DNA of 64,000 bases. Origin: Eutrigla gurnardus. Its lineage: Eukaryota > Chordata > Actinopteri > Perciformes > Triglidae. Location of the stretch: contig OY741282.1 in NCBI GenBank assembly GCA_963514095.1, forward strand, positions 18,016,892 through 18,080,891, written 5' to 3'. The notes under the pieces were generated by a model that made no database searches, was not told the origin of the DNA, and saw nothing but the letters and a program-made list of their open reading frames with translations. Made by a program: the position numbers and the translations under genes. Within the stretch, counting starts at the first letter, position 1, and each line of letters begins with the position of its first letter. Below are positions 1 to 14,600 of the stretch, piece after piece.

Positions 1-3000
1 GTTCCCACCTGCTTTGAAACGAGCGATCGAGACCATAAAGATTATTTAAATCAAGTGACAAGTATAGCTCATCTTCTCTTTCATTCAACCAGACTTCTTT
101 TTTGCAACCAGAGGATTCGCCCCCTGGTGGACAGCAGAGAGAATGCAAGGGTAAAGCCTCACAGAGCTGCTGGCATGGCTGCAGATTCTCCCAGTGCTGG
201 ATAGAGTGGTTCAAGCCGTCAAAAATCCAAAACAAGGAGATGAAAACGCTCCGTATGTAGTAATAATCCCCCGTAGGTTTCTCATTATGAACCGCCCCGC
301 ATACGAGAACTCATGTGATCCATTGTTAATCAGTTCAATCCATTTCTTGGATTTAAAACACCACACATGTCGTTTTCACTCTACTTGTGCGTGACAAGGA
401 GGAGGGAATATAAATATACACACACACACACACACACACAGAAACATAAACAAGATAATCAACTTAGCCGCCAGCCCCCTCAACATCCACACCGTGACCT
501 TTCACCTTTCAGAGTGTAAACAAGCCGTCATGACCCCTACTGGCTGTTGTTGTTGTCATCGTTATTATTATTAAGAGCTCTCTCTTTGACCCATTTTAAC
601 AAATATGGCTGATGTGGGAGAATAAAACGCCACGGATAAAAAGATTAAGCGTCGAGTTCAACGACACGACGCATTCTTATCTCAGATGTCGAGTCGACGA
701 GCGGCCGCCGTCTTGTCACGTCCCTGCTGTTCACAGAATGTGCGTCCATCTTTACACAATTTCCTGTCCCCCGGGTTTTTCTGCCATGAATGCAGCCTTG
801 ATGTAGCCGCCATGCATTTTTGTGTGTAATTTTATAACAAAATCAAATCAAGATCAATTATTGGTACCGCACGACAGTCGGCGTGTGGTGAAATGAAGGA
901 GTTTTTTGTGTTCCCGTTTATGAAAATATAAATAAATAAGAAAAGCACTTCAGGGCTTTTGTCTTTTACAGCTTCTTCTCGTTGTTTTTTTTGTTTTTTT
1001 TTACCTTCCTAAACAGCAAGTGAAACAATACCAGCAGGCGTCACAAGATAAGTCACTGACGCTCAGGAAGGTTTCCCTTCCCTTTATTTTCTCTGCCTTT
1101 TCCTCCGCAGGTCAAAAAAATAAAAAGAAGCCCTCCGACTCACGACCATCTGCTGAACGCACACCTTCATCATCATCACACACTCTCACACACAGGATAT
1201 GCAAATGACTCCAGAAGCCAACTTCCTTCGTCGGCGAAGTCAAACGTTCCTCCAAATTGCAGATTTCTGACTTTTTGAGCTCATATCTGTTATCCCCACC
1301 GTACGTCCACCATCTGAACTAATCAACCTCAGTGGCCATAAATACTGACTGGCTCAGGATGAGCCTGCAAATAACTCAATCACAGGCTTCCTGTTTTTCG
1401 AGCACGTACTCGGCGACCTCAGGAGGAGGATGTGCTCCAAGTGGAAGATACAGATAGAGATTTCCTAGATAGTTTTTAATTGGGCCGTGTTTAAACTTTG
1501 GCAGGATGGGGGGGGGGGGGGGGGGGGGGGTGAGTTGTTTGTTCCAAGAAATGATGAAATGGATCGTCCAAATCCAAACAAACAACATTCTTCACTTCGC
1601 TTCTTTTCTCCCCTTCTTTGTAGCTTAAAGTCTGATTACCTCAACTCAGCGCTCCACTGTGAGTAAACAACAACTGTCACGTCGTTATTTCTTTGCTCCT
1701 CAGATGTGTAGTTGCCGGGGGCGACAGAGGTCATCTCTAACTCCGTAACGACCAGATCGCACACTTCTAAGTTGAGTTTAGTTTATTGCTTTATTTGTTT
1801 GAACAGGGGACAGTGAGAACATTACTGTAAATACGTCACAATAAGCTTAAAAAAAAGGCTTTTCAAAATAAAATACAAGCAGTAACACAATTATTAAAAG
1901 TAAAAAAGTAAAAGAGTGATAGCAAAATAAAGTGTTTCTACACTGATTATAAAACCGTGACCTCACCTGTATAAACCCCCCTACTCGCTATCATGACTTT
2001 TAAAATCTAAAAATATTTAAATCACGTAGTGTTTTCACACAGAACGAGAAGTGAGAACGATGCCAGACACATTTACTCAAAATGTGTGTCTGGAGATTGT
2101 GAAATCCTTCTGTCATCATGCCACTGTCTGTCTGTCTGACTGAGTGTGACTGCGTGTTTGTTTATTTGTTTGTTGTACTAATTATCCCCCCGGCATTGGT
2201 CGAGTGTAGGTCTGCCCAAATATCTTCCGCTTTCTCCTCCCTAGGCGGACACGCCGGGGACACACTTTAGATAAGATGTTTGTCAGCAGGAACCACATTT
2301 GAGAGGATGTTTGTTGTTGATATGGACTCGTACAAACAGTGGAGTAATGTTATGGTGTCCCAATTGCTTATGAACTTATTGTTTGTTTTGCACTTTTCTT
2401 TATTCACTGTGCGGTGTCTCTGATGTCAGAAAAGCGCCTATAAATAAAATATATAGATATGTATGCTGCAGCCTTTCTCCTCGTCTCATAATGAAAACGC
2501 TTCTTCGGTGTAATGAAGTGCCCATAAAGTGTCTCACCGCGGGGATCCACCGGCCTGCAGCAAATGTCTTTGTGTCAAAGGTCATAAGATTCACTGGTGC
2601 TTCAACTTGTGAGTTATTACTAGTTAGTCACGTATTACACAGTTAATGGCTGTAGTGAGTTACTCATGAACAAGTCAAAGCACCATTGTCTTGTTGCACA
2701 TTTGCTCAAGTACTTTAAAATCCAGCTGAAACAGCTTTTCAAGAGTATCTATTAGACATATTTGCGAGTGAAGCGGGACTGACAGGCAACGTAACGTCGA
2801 GGAGGAATCTGATTTGATCCTTTAAAAGATTAGCTCACGGCCGTCTCCAGCTCTCTGCAGAGCCGCCGATGCAGATTGATGGATGGATGTGATGATATCA
2901 TCAGTTGGTAGATGCCATAGTGTTGTTTCCGGGAGAAAAAAGATACTGGATTTTGATTTTAAAATGATATTTTTTATCTTTTTTTTGGCATATATTGTTA

Positions 3001-3879
3001 AATAAGTGTAGAATATGACCAAGGATGTGATAAAAACAATTTCTATATAATTTTACTTTACTTTTTTGCTTCTTTATACTTCTAAGCCCCTCCTATTAAT
3101 ATTGTAGGCCTTCTTTCTACAAATTTGGTTTCTAGTTACTTTGCAGATTCAGATTAATAACACAGAATATTATCAACACATGCATTATACTGTACCATTA
3201 CAGGTTAATAAGTGATGTCCACTTATTATAATCCAATAATATAATAAATGTTATTCTGAAATTGAACCTTCTACATTTATTTGAAGTAAACACGTTCTTA
3301 TACTATATAAAGTAGTATTTATATGTGATATTCAGTGGTGGAGGTAGTATTCAGATCCTTTGCTTCAGTGAAAATACTATTAGAAAATACTCTCCGAGGG
3401 AAGGTCCTGCATTCAAAACCTCAATAAAGTAAAAGTGTGATTTTTTTACTCCTTTATATATAAATTTTGAGTAGTTTAATCTACAGCATCATATCCTATA
3501 AGAACATCATATTACTATAGCGTATAGCTGTCGGGTGACAACCACGTATCTCTAAAAAGTCTACCTTTCTTGACCTCAGGAAAACAGACCTTTTTTGTAA
3601 TGGTGCATTTTAAAATAGTGCTTAATAAGAAGGATAATTTCCTCAACACATAATTTAAAAAAAAGTAACTAAAGCTGTTAGACAAATGTAGCAGAAAAGA
3701 GAGAGAAAGGTAGAATATTTGAGAGAGAAAAGTACAATATTTGCTTCTTACATACAGTATAATAGAAGTTCATAAAGTTAAAACACTCAGGTGAAGTACA
3801 AGTACCTCACAACGTCCGTTAATTCTATAGAACGCAACACTGTTTCCACCTTCAAGTATTAGTATTCTAGGCGACGCCT
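1..3879. other. Intergenic DNA, no gene supported
   Basis: I see no exon with coding bias plus splice signals on either strand. The stretch holds a (CA)n run at about 416-440, a poly-G run at about 1508-1530, and a repeat-like segment at about 1773-1900 that resembles a common fish interspersed repeat (a T-rich head, then a GAACAGGGGACAGTGAGAAC-like core). AT-rich DNA follows at 3000-3760. It could contain the distal promoter of the downstream death receptor or the far 3' flank of a gene outside the window. Confidence 0.5.
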
Positions 3880-4231
3880 CGTGATTGGCTCTTGGGCAGT
3901 GTGACGTCACACGCAGCTCGGCGAAGGGGGAGGAGGGGGGAGAAACTCCACGGCGGTGTTCAGCCTGGGTCCGTCTGTCTCGCAGCTCCCAGGGAGAAGA
4001 AGAAGAAGAAAAACCCCGTAAAGTTTTGTCAGTGACGAGAAAAACACTCATGAGAGAAAGCAAACGGAGAGTTTCGAAGCTGGACTTGTGCGGCACGTTT
4101 GGGTGTTTTTTATTTTTACTCTAATTTGTGACTTCCAGAAACTTCGAGCTGGTTGGGTTTTTTTTTTTTTCGGTAAACGCGAAGTCGCCGGGATTTTCAC
4201 GTCTCATCTCGAAGATTCTTCTCCCCCAAAG
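3880..4231 (+). promoter_or_regulatory. Probable promoter and 5' UTR of the death receptor
   Basis: This is a locally GC-richer segment between AT-rich flanks, ending at the ATG of the first coding exon at 4232. It contains CpG-bearing stretches (for example around 3902-3960) and a purine-rich AGAAGAAGAAGAAG run near 3996-4012, consistent with a 5' UTR. No clear TATA box was found. The transcription start is not determinable from sequence alone. Confidence 0.35.
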
Positions 4232-5650
4232 ATGAACTACGATGCGGTGGTCGGGAATGTTTCTGTAAGTAAACGATACACTTTAAAAAAAAAAGTTGTT
4301 AAAGTGCTTTTTTTCACTTCGCGTAGCGCCGCTACAGTGTACATTATTAAGCTAATGACGCAAATGTTGACTCCAGTTGCGTGGACTTCAAGGAGTGCGT
4401 TATAAAAAATAATAATAAATAAAAATACGCTCAGTGTCATTACAAAAGAGGAGGAGGAAGAGGAGGAGGGGGGGTAGAAAAATCACGACCGGGCCTTTGA
4501 ACTTGATGAAGATGAAACCCCTTTATTGTTCTGCAACTGTTTCCACACACAGGAAGCAACATTGTTGCTTGTTGTCGATCATTAGTGTTTCCTTTCTGTA
4601 GAAGAAGAAGCTTTTTTATAACTTTATTTTGAATATTTGCTTCTAGTTTGCAGGACATGTGCTGCATCATTCACCCCCCCCCCAGCCTTAACATTACAGC
4701 CACCATCTGTGTTGGACATCATGTGGTCATATTGTTCAGACGTTCAGGCATTATGATGGTCTTCTTGGTCCGTCACAGCAGGATGTAGCTGCTGGCCATA
4801 TAGGCGCTATTAATAAGCTGCTTATGGAATGCCCTTTTCTTTTTCTTTTTTTCTCAAGCTTTTAAGTCAAGTTTTGTGTTGAAGCTCGAGGATTTAGTGC
4901 GAAGCTGTGAATCAGTTTGACCCCTTAAAGAAAAAAAAAGAGCCAAGAATTCACCTTGCCAGTTAGTCAATTAAAACGTCAGTTCTCTCTCTCTCTCTCC
5001 CTCTCTTAGTTTTTTCCAGTCAAGTTTCTTCCACTCAGACTCTCACAGAGACGTCTTTTCATTCCTCTTTGCCTCCTTTTTTTTTCTTTTTTTTCCATCT
5101 GTGTGAACACCAAATGCTTCTGACACTATAAATACTGTACCACCTCGCCGGTATAAGACCCTTAAAAGTGGAGCCAATCCATTAAAGGTCCTTTTTGGAT
5201 TCATGAAACACAAAAAAACTACATGTGAGACACTAAGGAAGGTTCCCCTTCAAACTAACTGCTTCCGTTTACATAACAGTGTGAGATAGGAAAATCAGAG
5301 CTCCCAAATGACCGCAAATTGAAGGGCTTGGCTTGTGTGTGTGTGTGGTTGATAAGGGCAGAAATTGCTGGTCATTAAGTTTGTCGTGGCATTTCAAAGC
5401 TCTCCTCACTGTAATAGTTGTTAAATGATGATTTCTGGATGTTTCATGCTGTTTGTTTTCGTTCCCCGCCGTGGTCTGATCTGTGTTTCAAGTCGTGCAG
5501 AACTGAAATCAAAGATTTTTTTGCTTCTCCGGTGTGGCAAAGTCAATGTTTATCTCTTCTGTAAACCACAGTACATTCTGGAGGGCCTCAACCAGCAAAG
5601 CCTTGTTGCTGAGGGACTATGGGGAACTTTACCCCCTCCCCTTCCACACA

Positions 5651-5693
<43 letters not shown>

Positions 5694-8600
5694 CTTCAGA
5701 TTGCCTGTGTGTACGTGCCTCGCCGTCCAGTAAACTTCCTGTCTAGAGTAAACATATTAGTGGCATCAATTTGCTTCTGAGAATTGTCATGCCTGTTGCG
5801 CTTCGGGGATGGTTATCTGTGAATGTTTACTGTGTGTCTGGGTGTTGGTTCACACAGGAAATGTCCCTCTGTGCCCCCCCCCTCGTGGACGGACAAAAGG
5901 GCAGCAGAGACATTGACATCTGGGACAAGTGGAGGCCAAAGCGGGAGGGTCGCTGGGGACCGAGTGGTCAACAAATTGGCCCGTGGTGCCGTAACATGCT
6001 GCTTATTGCTGCTTTGCATGGTGACCATGTGAAACAGACACGGGGGGGAGGGGGGGGGGGGGTACATGATACTGAATGATGCAATGTGGTGCAACCAACT
6101 CACTCAGATACCTGCTGGTAGTTCCCTCCTGCCAGGTATTTCTTATCTTTTTTTTTTAATTGTCGGGCGATGTGTTATTCTGGTTGTCGATGTGAAATCA
6201 TCCTACGGTTTATCAAAGAGCCGCTGAGTCACTCCTCACCTGTTCAGGTGCGGCCCGCATACCAACGGAGGCGAGTCACGGCTTTCACACGTGGGCTTTT
6301 TTTGAGATAAGCGTGGAGAATTTACTGCGTGTGTGTCAAACATCCCTAAATACACAAATCTCCAGCCTGATGTGTGTTTTTTTCCCTTCTGGACTCAAAT
6401 TCCATATCAGAGGCCGACTTTGAGGTGAAATGCTCTCATATAATGGCTCTCCCATGTGTACACAAGTCATCTGACGGGTCAGATCACATGAGTTTACTAT
6501 CCTCTTTGAGGACATTGTACTAGGAATGGAAGTCTGCCAAAGAGTAGTATTCTTAGCCTCTTTTTCTTATTGAATATTGGTTTTTAATGTGTGTTTACAT
6601 ATTTTTATTATGAAAGCTTTCTGTTTATACGACATTCAAATGCTACTGAAAGCTTAATCACTCGGCTTCAGTTCATTTTTCATGATTGATTGACAATTTG
6701 TCTGTCGTGAGGATTTGCTGCTGTTTTTTACGTCTTTGAAAACTGAATGTCTTTTGAGTTTTTTTTGGGACAAAGGCTCTTTTGCTTTTACATTATTACA
6801 TATGGTAATAATAAATAATGGAAATACTTCTTAGATGCAGCCTATGCAGGCAGCACTTAATGGAAATCACCATTAAAATGCTGTCACAATAGCAAATGTG
6901 GGCATTTCTTATCATAATTAGTCAACTGACGAGGGAATGATCATCTATTTTAATAATAGATCCACAGTTTTCATGCGAAAACATTCAACACGTCCTCATT
7001 CAAACTAAAACTGTGGGCATTTGCTGCCTTTCTTTGCTTTTTGTGATGTATTATATAATTATACCGACTCTTTGGAGACATTTAAATGTTGGTTCAACAA
7101 AACAAGAGCTTTGATGCAAATTCTACAACATTTAGACAAGAGAAGCTAATTAGCTGAATACTGATAATGACAATAATTGTTAGTTGCAGTCCTGCATTTC
7201 AGACTGGAAAAACAGCTGCAAAAGATTTCTTATCAGTTACTTCAATTGGTCTATTTAGTGCGAAAAATGGTGTGCAATTTCCCCAAAAACCCAAGTTGAC
7301 ATATTTAAATTGCTTGTTTTTCTGTCTCAATGCCAACAAAAATATTCAAGGTGTTCTAATAGAAGACAAAAACCTACGTATTTACATTTAAGAAGAAGCA
7401 ATCTGGTGTTTTTTGCTTTAAAATGGATTTAAATCGATTGACTGGTTTGTTGATATGACATAATAGGAAGGTTTTCTGGATCTCCTGGATGAACGGGCAA
7501 ATCCTACCGAACGTTTGGAGTCTTAGAACAAACTCAACCTTTGTTCGGAGATTAGAATGGACTTCTGTTTACAAAGACATAAATCCAAATCAAATTCCAG
7601 CTTTGGACAGTCACTTTAAATGCTCTTGACCTGCTACAGCAGCTGCATATTCTACATTTTTCGCAGTGATGTGTTTATAAAGAAGGCTATAAACTGCCAG
7701 AGCTTCATGGGCTTTTTTTTTTTCTGCCTTTAACACAAAGACAAGCTTTAATGGAGTCTAATGTGATTGTCTCTAGAGCGGTGGTGATGGATTCCTGCAC
7801 ATACTTTAATCTATTAGTCATCCGTTGGTGCTCTTTTCATTCCTCGCCCTCCTGGGGTCGTCTTATGAGTCGCCCGTGAAGAAAGGAGCCTAATCAGAAT
7901 ATGAAAGGAGCTAATCCTACATGAATCTCTACAATCAGATTTGAGCTTTTGACGTTCAAATATTCCACAAAACGTGACGACGTTTGTGACGTCAGCAGCC
8001 GACCGCCGCGCGTCACGTCTACACACCTGCTCCTGACCTCGGAGCCCCGCCGACCTTTTCATCGCTTTCAGTCGTCACAACAATAAGGCTGCGGTCAGCG
8101 TCAAGTCATTTCATCGACTTTGCGGTCGCAGCTCGACTGCCAGGAAATACATTAAAGCTGTCGTCATCGCAGATTGTTTTTGAGGCTTTCTCTTTTTTTT
8201 TTTCTTCTTCTTTTTTTTTATGATATAAATGTCACCTCACCGGCTCGTGACACAGCGTCACACTCGTCTAATCAACGAAGCATAACCCTCCCCGCTCCTC
8301 CGAGGAAACGCAAGAATTCTGCTGCTTCCCCAAGTTATAAATATCCAGCCTAACGGATATGTTGTGGGTCCAATCGGCTGCCGGGCCTTCTCTCCGAGGC
8401 TGCGGAGGGAACAGTTTGTAGCTGAACCCTGCATGAAGCCTCCGTATTGTCTCGAGCTTCCTGTGCTCCCTGAGAGGAGGGGGCCGCCGCTTTTCACACG
8501 CTCCCACACACATGCACTGTGTATGTGCGGCTTGTGCATTGTATGTCGTCTGGCCGTGTGCAGCTTCTTCTTTTCTGTGGGTTTTCTGCCTCAAATCGAC

Positions 8601-11600
8601 ACGAGGCGTTCGTTCTCCTCCTTTTAAATGTCGGTTTGTATGGAGTTGGAAATCCTTTAAAACAGTTGAGTTTTAGTGTGGTGTTTTCAAGGTTTGAAAA
8701 GTGCTTGGATTTAGAATAAAGTGCTTGAAATCTGTGTTCTATGTGATGACATATAACGGAGAAAAGAAGATCTCCATGTTTGAGGGACTGAAAACAGCAT
8801 TTTCTTTCATTTGTGGTCCTTCTGTAAAAAGCTGTCTCCAAACATTATGTTGGTTGTTTATAGGACAATAACATCTCATTTAATGTGATGAACAAGTGAC
8901 ATAATAAGTAGACTGAATACTGACCATTGGATTGATACAAATATGGAGTTTACCACAGCTGGAAGGTGCTGGAAAAGCATGGAAATGCACCTTGAAATGA
9001 TTGAAAAGTGCTTGAATTTGACTTAAAAGAAGGTGTAGGAGCCCTGGATAAAGACGTACTCTTGGATTTATTTGCAGCAGCGTTGTGTCCTTTCTCTTGA
9101 CGTGCACCGGGTTGAACATGTCTTCATCATTCAAGACAGGATGTCGGTGTAATTCATCACTCAAGGAAAGTCGTACATCCCCCCCCCCCGGGTCTCCAGG
9201 GTACGCCAGGCTTCATCTGTCCTGTCAAAGTCCCACTTGAAGGATTCAAAAAAGTACGTTTGTTGATTAAATCGAGTTAAAATGTCGGTTATATTAGATT
9301 TAGCTCATAAAAACCAAGCCAAACTAGTATCGGACATTAGTTTTCACTGATACCTCTAATGATATTATAGAAGACGTATGCTGTTAACCTCGTGTTCAAA
9401 GAAGAGCCATCTGAGTGCAACATGAAAATAAATACTGTTCTTTTGAATAGACGGGACAATTGAGCAGTTGAGGTTAGGTAATAGTAAAAGAATTGACCTG
9501 TTTTAGCTTCATTTTGGCTAAATAATGATACAAACGATTAGTTGACAGAAAAAAAATCTATTTTTATAATCGATTCAATGTTAAAGAGAAAAATGTTGCA
9601 CATACTCCATTTCCAGCCTTTTTAAAGTGAAGGTTTGCTGCTTTTTCTGTGCTAGAAATTAGATTAAGTGTGCTTTTCTTCTCTTTTTTTTAATAGACAA
9701 AGAGACATTATGATCTTGGAGGATTTCGAACAGTACAGTATGTAAACTCTCGCAGCAGTTGCGCCGTTGAAACAGCTGCAGCTGTAATGTAGATTGCGTC
9801 GTGCCTCCTGTTATGAGAACGGGGTGGATGTTTCTCTTTTCCTGTGGTTGTGGGAGGCCACGGCGTTGTGATAAAGACGGAGCTGCGGTAAGGTCAGAGG
9901 AAGACGCCGTGTCACTGACATTTGAACCGGAGTAAAAAACATTTCATATTAAAAGTCACATACGACTCCTTTTTTTTTTAAAGATTTTTTGTTTAAACAA
10001 AAACCAGTTTGTTCCAAATCCTTCCAGATGGTGTCATGTGCTCCGAATCCCTTTTTAAAACATCAGTTTGTAATGAAGCGGTAATGGTTTGTAATGGTCG
10101 GTCGATAATCAGTGTTGGTTTACTTCTGGTTGTTGATCTCTCCAGCTGCTGGCCGTCTATAATCCGATTTAAACTGCTTAAATTGTTGTCAGATCAACAA
10201 ATCATCCGTGCAGTTTTAAGTTACACTCCAAAAAAACTGTCTTTAATGGATTTGCTTAAACTACAAAGTGACAACTTTTTAATTGGTTCTCTATGGACTT
10301 GCCGAGAGTAAGCGGAGAAAAGTCATGAATGCGTTACAGTTCTGTCTGTGTGTGTCTGAAAAAGAGATTTATTTATTATATTAACTTATGATTAGCGTTG
10401 TTCTAACGTCGTACACTTTCCAAACGATCACAAATGTCCCGCGGGTCGTTAAGGAAAATAATTGACTAACGAGAAGATGGCGGTACATCATGTTGTTCCT
10501 TATCAGCGGGGCCATGATTGAAATCATCTGTCCCGTATGAAATGAAGAACCGTGTGTTTGCTTTGTATGTGTGCAAGAGTTCATCGCACTTTCTTTTAAT
10601 AATGGAGGACACTGTAAATTCCCTCGGGGATGTGGAGCGATCACCCCTAAATGGCCCATTGATAACCTAAGTCAGCTGAAAGGATGTCCTGTCATTTAGT
10701 CACAAACGCTTTCTCAGTGTACACGGCATGAGTAGCGTTTGTGCCGAGGCAATTTGGAAGAACCCCGGGTGTTTTTTCTAGAGGAAGCGGAGGGAAGCCG
10801 CTGTTGTCGGATAAACAGAGGGCCCGTCATTATTTTAATGTAACTTTTTATTAGTTTAACTTTAAACCTACCGTACATGCAGACTGATAAAGCACGACAA
10901 TAGGACACTGTTTCACCAGCTAATGTGCCCACTTAGAAGATAGAGACTGGCTGTGAAGTGGACTGTACCACTTCAGCCAGAGGGAGGGGGGGAGGGTTGG
11001 AGCGTTTCCAGGGATTGTGGGTTTGGAGGGCTTTTCAACATTGAGGTTATGGTCACTCCAGTCTTCCTCCTCGCTGGGTTTTTAAGAGCCACATTGTGGC
11101 TGCACATAGTGTTTATGTATACAGCACTTTTTGTGTTCATGTAGTTTGGCAGAATTATCGTTGGACAAGTGTTTCAAGAAACTTTTTTTTTATTTCAAAA
11201 TAAAAGCTGCATAGAGAGATTTTTTTGGATTTAAAAACATTTTTTTTTTACATTAGAGCTCCGTGATTATGCACTGGTATGTTAAAACCAGTACCAGTAG
11301 CACATTCTGCTGTTTTCTTTAATAGTAATTAGTTGCATGACTGAAAATTAATTGTGGATTATATCCTCGTAAAACTGAATATCTTTGGACTTTTGGTCGC
11401 TTCTGAGTAAAACCAGACTTAGGCTCTGGGTAATTGTGATTTTTCTCACGTTTTATAGACCAAACGATTATTTATATTTATATAGGGTAAAAATATCGAT
11501 ACGGCAATTTATCGTGATACTTTGCCACCCAATACAATATCGATGCGTTGTGAATGCAGTACTTTATCCTTTTTCATTTTATTTTCAATATTTATTCCAG

Positions 11601-14600
11601 TGAATTTCATGGGAATTAATCAAATGGAGAGGCTGTTTTGAATGAAATTGTTTTGACTCAATTTGTCCTCTGATCAATATCATCTGATGTACATATACAG
11701 GTACTTGTGTTTTCATCTTTATTTATATCGCAATATAGTGATATCGTGATACGTATCGTGACCAGTGTTGGGGCTAGTTACTTTAAAAAGTAATATATTA
11801 CAGATTACATATTACTCTCAAAAATAGTAATGCCTTACACTACTATATTACTCCCTGGAGAAAGTAACTAGTTATATTACTAGTTACTTTTTTAACTAGT
11901 ATCCTGCCCCTATACAGGCAATCGAACCGGGCCGGAATGTCGGGACCCGTGCCCTCAGACCCGGGCGAAAAGTCCGTGCAGCTCAGTCCAGCTCCGGCCG
12001 CTCCAGGTCCGCGCAAAGACACAATTGACCTCCGCGAAGCCGGGCTTCGGCTCCGCCGTAGACCCGTAGACCCTCGGACGCGTCGCGGGGAATCCAGACG
12101 TTAAATAGACACAAGAACCCAGCCGAACTCGCGGCCCTGATGCCACCAGACCATGGTGAAAAGCCCTCGGACATCGGTCAAACAGCGGCCAGCCCAGCCC
12201 CACGCGAGTCCACACAGGCAGACTCTCGGTCGAACGCGAAACGCACACACGCGCAGCACGCAAACCAGCCGGGAAACAGACTGCTGAACACGGCCGAACT
12301 CGGCCCACTTGTGCCCACAAGGCTGTGTGAGAAGCCCGCGCAGCTCAGTCCAGCTCCGGCCGCTCCAGGTCCGCGCAAAGACACAATTGACCTCCGCGAA
12401 GCCGGGCTTCGGCTCCGCCAAAGACCCGTAGACCCTCGGACGCGTTGCGGGGAATCCGGACGTTAAATAGACACAAGAACCCAGCCGAACTCGCGACCCT
12501 GATGCCACCAGACCATGGTGAAAAGCCCTCGGACATCGGTCAAACAGCGGCCAGCCCAGCCCCACGCGAGTCCACACAGGCGGACTCTCGGTCGAACGCG
12601 AAACGCACACACGCGCAGCACGCAAACCAGCCGGGAAACAGACTGCTGAACACGGCCGAACTCGGCCCACTTGTGCCCACAAATGTAACGCAAGTAACGA
12701 GCCCGGAAAATTGTAATATTATTACTATTTTCAGTAGAGTAATGCCTTACACTACTAGTTACTTGAAAAAGTAATCTGATTACAGTAACGCGTTACAAAG
12801 TAACGCGTTACACCCAACACTGATCGTGACCAAAGTATCGTGATATGTATCGTATCGTGAGGTTCTTGCCAATACTCACCCCTAACTGAATCTCCTGTGT
12901 AGCATCCCTTTCATCCGCTAACTGAGGGCAGCTGCACCTGGGATGTGTTTTGAATCACCAGCCCTGGAATGAACAAAAGACAGGAAATGATGTCATCTCT
13001 GCTCTCTATGCATCTTCACTGTCTAAAGACACACACCTGAGTTTGAATGTTTGATTGGCCCCTGTGATTTATAAGCTACACTGCAGCTGGATAAATACAC
13101 TTTGTTTTTTTTTGTTGCACATTGAATTGGAAGTGTAGGATTACCTTTTTTAGCAAAGCTCATTCTTTCCCCCAGTTGTCTTTTTTCCCTCCCATCTTTT
13201 CTTTCCACTGTGTTGTCGTCGTCGCTCTTCGCTTTCTACTTTAGTGGCTGTCTCTGCATCCCCCCCCCTCCACCCTGCAGTCATACACATAGTGTATTCA
13301 AGTCTAAAGACCCTGTGTCATGCAAGCTGTTGCACATTTTATCTCCCTCCCTCTTTCCTTCTCTCTTCTGCCCCCCTCTCCTCCCCTACCGCCAGAATGT
13401 TTGGATAGATCTAAATGGTGTGATTGTGACTGCTCTGCCGGCCGTCTGCCCCTCCACGTCTGCCTCTCAGCGTCGTTGGAAAGTCTGACGTGAGCAGAGG
13501 GAGAGGAAGAAGGGGAAAGGCAGAGAGAGAGGGGAAAGTTCTTGTGAACAACAAGGCATGGCGTCCCTCCAGAGAAGCCAAGTCTAGCGTCAGGAGTCGT
13601 TCGCAGGCTCCAGCCCGTCCTTCTTTCCTTCTACCTCCTGTTTATCTGTTCTCAGCCTTGAGTCTTTATTCCACTCATTCTCCCACACTGTCTCAACCCA
13701 TTCCCTGCAGAACATCCCCATCTACAACTCGCTGTCTACAGTTTCTTTGAATTCACCCTCCTCCTCCTCCTCCTCCTCCTTTATCCCTCTCAACCTCGGC
13801 CCTCTCTCCACCCTAACCTGTTCCTTTCTCTCCTGCTCAGGTAATGGTGGAGGGGCCAGATTTTGCACACCAGAGACAACAAAAAAATCAAAATCTAGGC
13901 CTCTCCGTTTACCCAGGAGGTGTCACATTGCATGCATTTAGGAGAGGGGGGTGTGCTTGATGGCGGTGTCACATGTCGTGCCATTCAAAGAGCCGGGGGT
14001 TTAAGAATGTGGGTCATTTGAAGTAGAGGCACTAAAGTGTGTTGTTCAGCCGATGAATGGAGGGCCTTCTCACGTTGACATGGTGAAAAGCGTGTGAATA
14101 AACACCAGCGGCCCTCAGGGGCCCCCACGATAAAGCGTCCGTGGCTGTATTCTTCCCAGTACCCCCACCTATACAAGCCGGTTATTATCTCAGCACATGA
14201 ATGAAGTTCAGGAATCACATTTGATACGGCACAGATACCTTATCAGAGCCTCTTTCTTTCTGTTCCGCCCACAGAAGAGGAAGTCTGCTAGTGTCGTTTT
14301 AAAAACCAGATCATGGAGTAATTAAGTTTGGTTGCCTGTTGCTTGCTGCGTAGTAGTTGCTGTATTGCTTGGGGTCCCTGGCAGCTTGTTTTTGCCTCCA
14401 GTTCTGACCAGCTGGATGCCTCCACTTAATTGCTTTCCCACGGCAGATGTTCAGATCAGATGGTTCAGATTAAGTCGCAGATTGCTCACACAAGGTTCCC
14501 TATGAAGATAGACTCTCCCCTTTACTGTCCTTCATCTAAAGACTTTGAGTGGGCGAGTGTGCATACTATAACACACAACCTAATGCAAAGCTTTTTCCTC

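Larger units (their letters stand above)
11480..12890. repeat. Older TATCG-rich repeat interrupted by a hAT element
   Basis: The flanks on both sides of 11763-12822 carry dense TATCG/CGATA motifs (AAATATCGATACGG, ATCGTGATAC, ATATCGTGATACGTATCG on the left; AAAGTATCGTGATATGTATC on the right). The flanks join cleanly if the insert is removed. This suggests an older repeat of unknown family that served as the target. Its outer limits are approximate. Confidence 0.5.

Noticed and set aside
5425..5746. Open frames with poly His-Thr
   Set aside because: They are produced by the (CA)n microsatellite.
12101..12682. 193-codon minus-strand open frame
   Set aside because: It lies wholly in the GC-rich tandem core of the hAT element. 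Openness in several frames follows from composition, and the 362-bp period changes reading frame between units.
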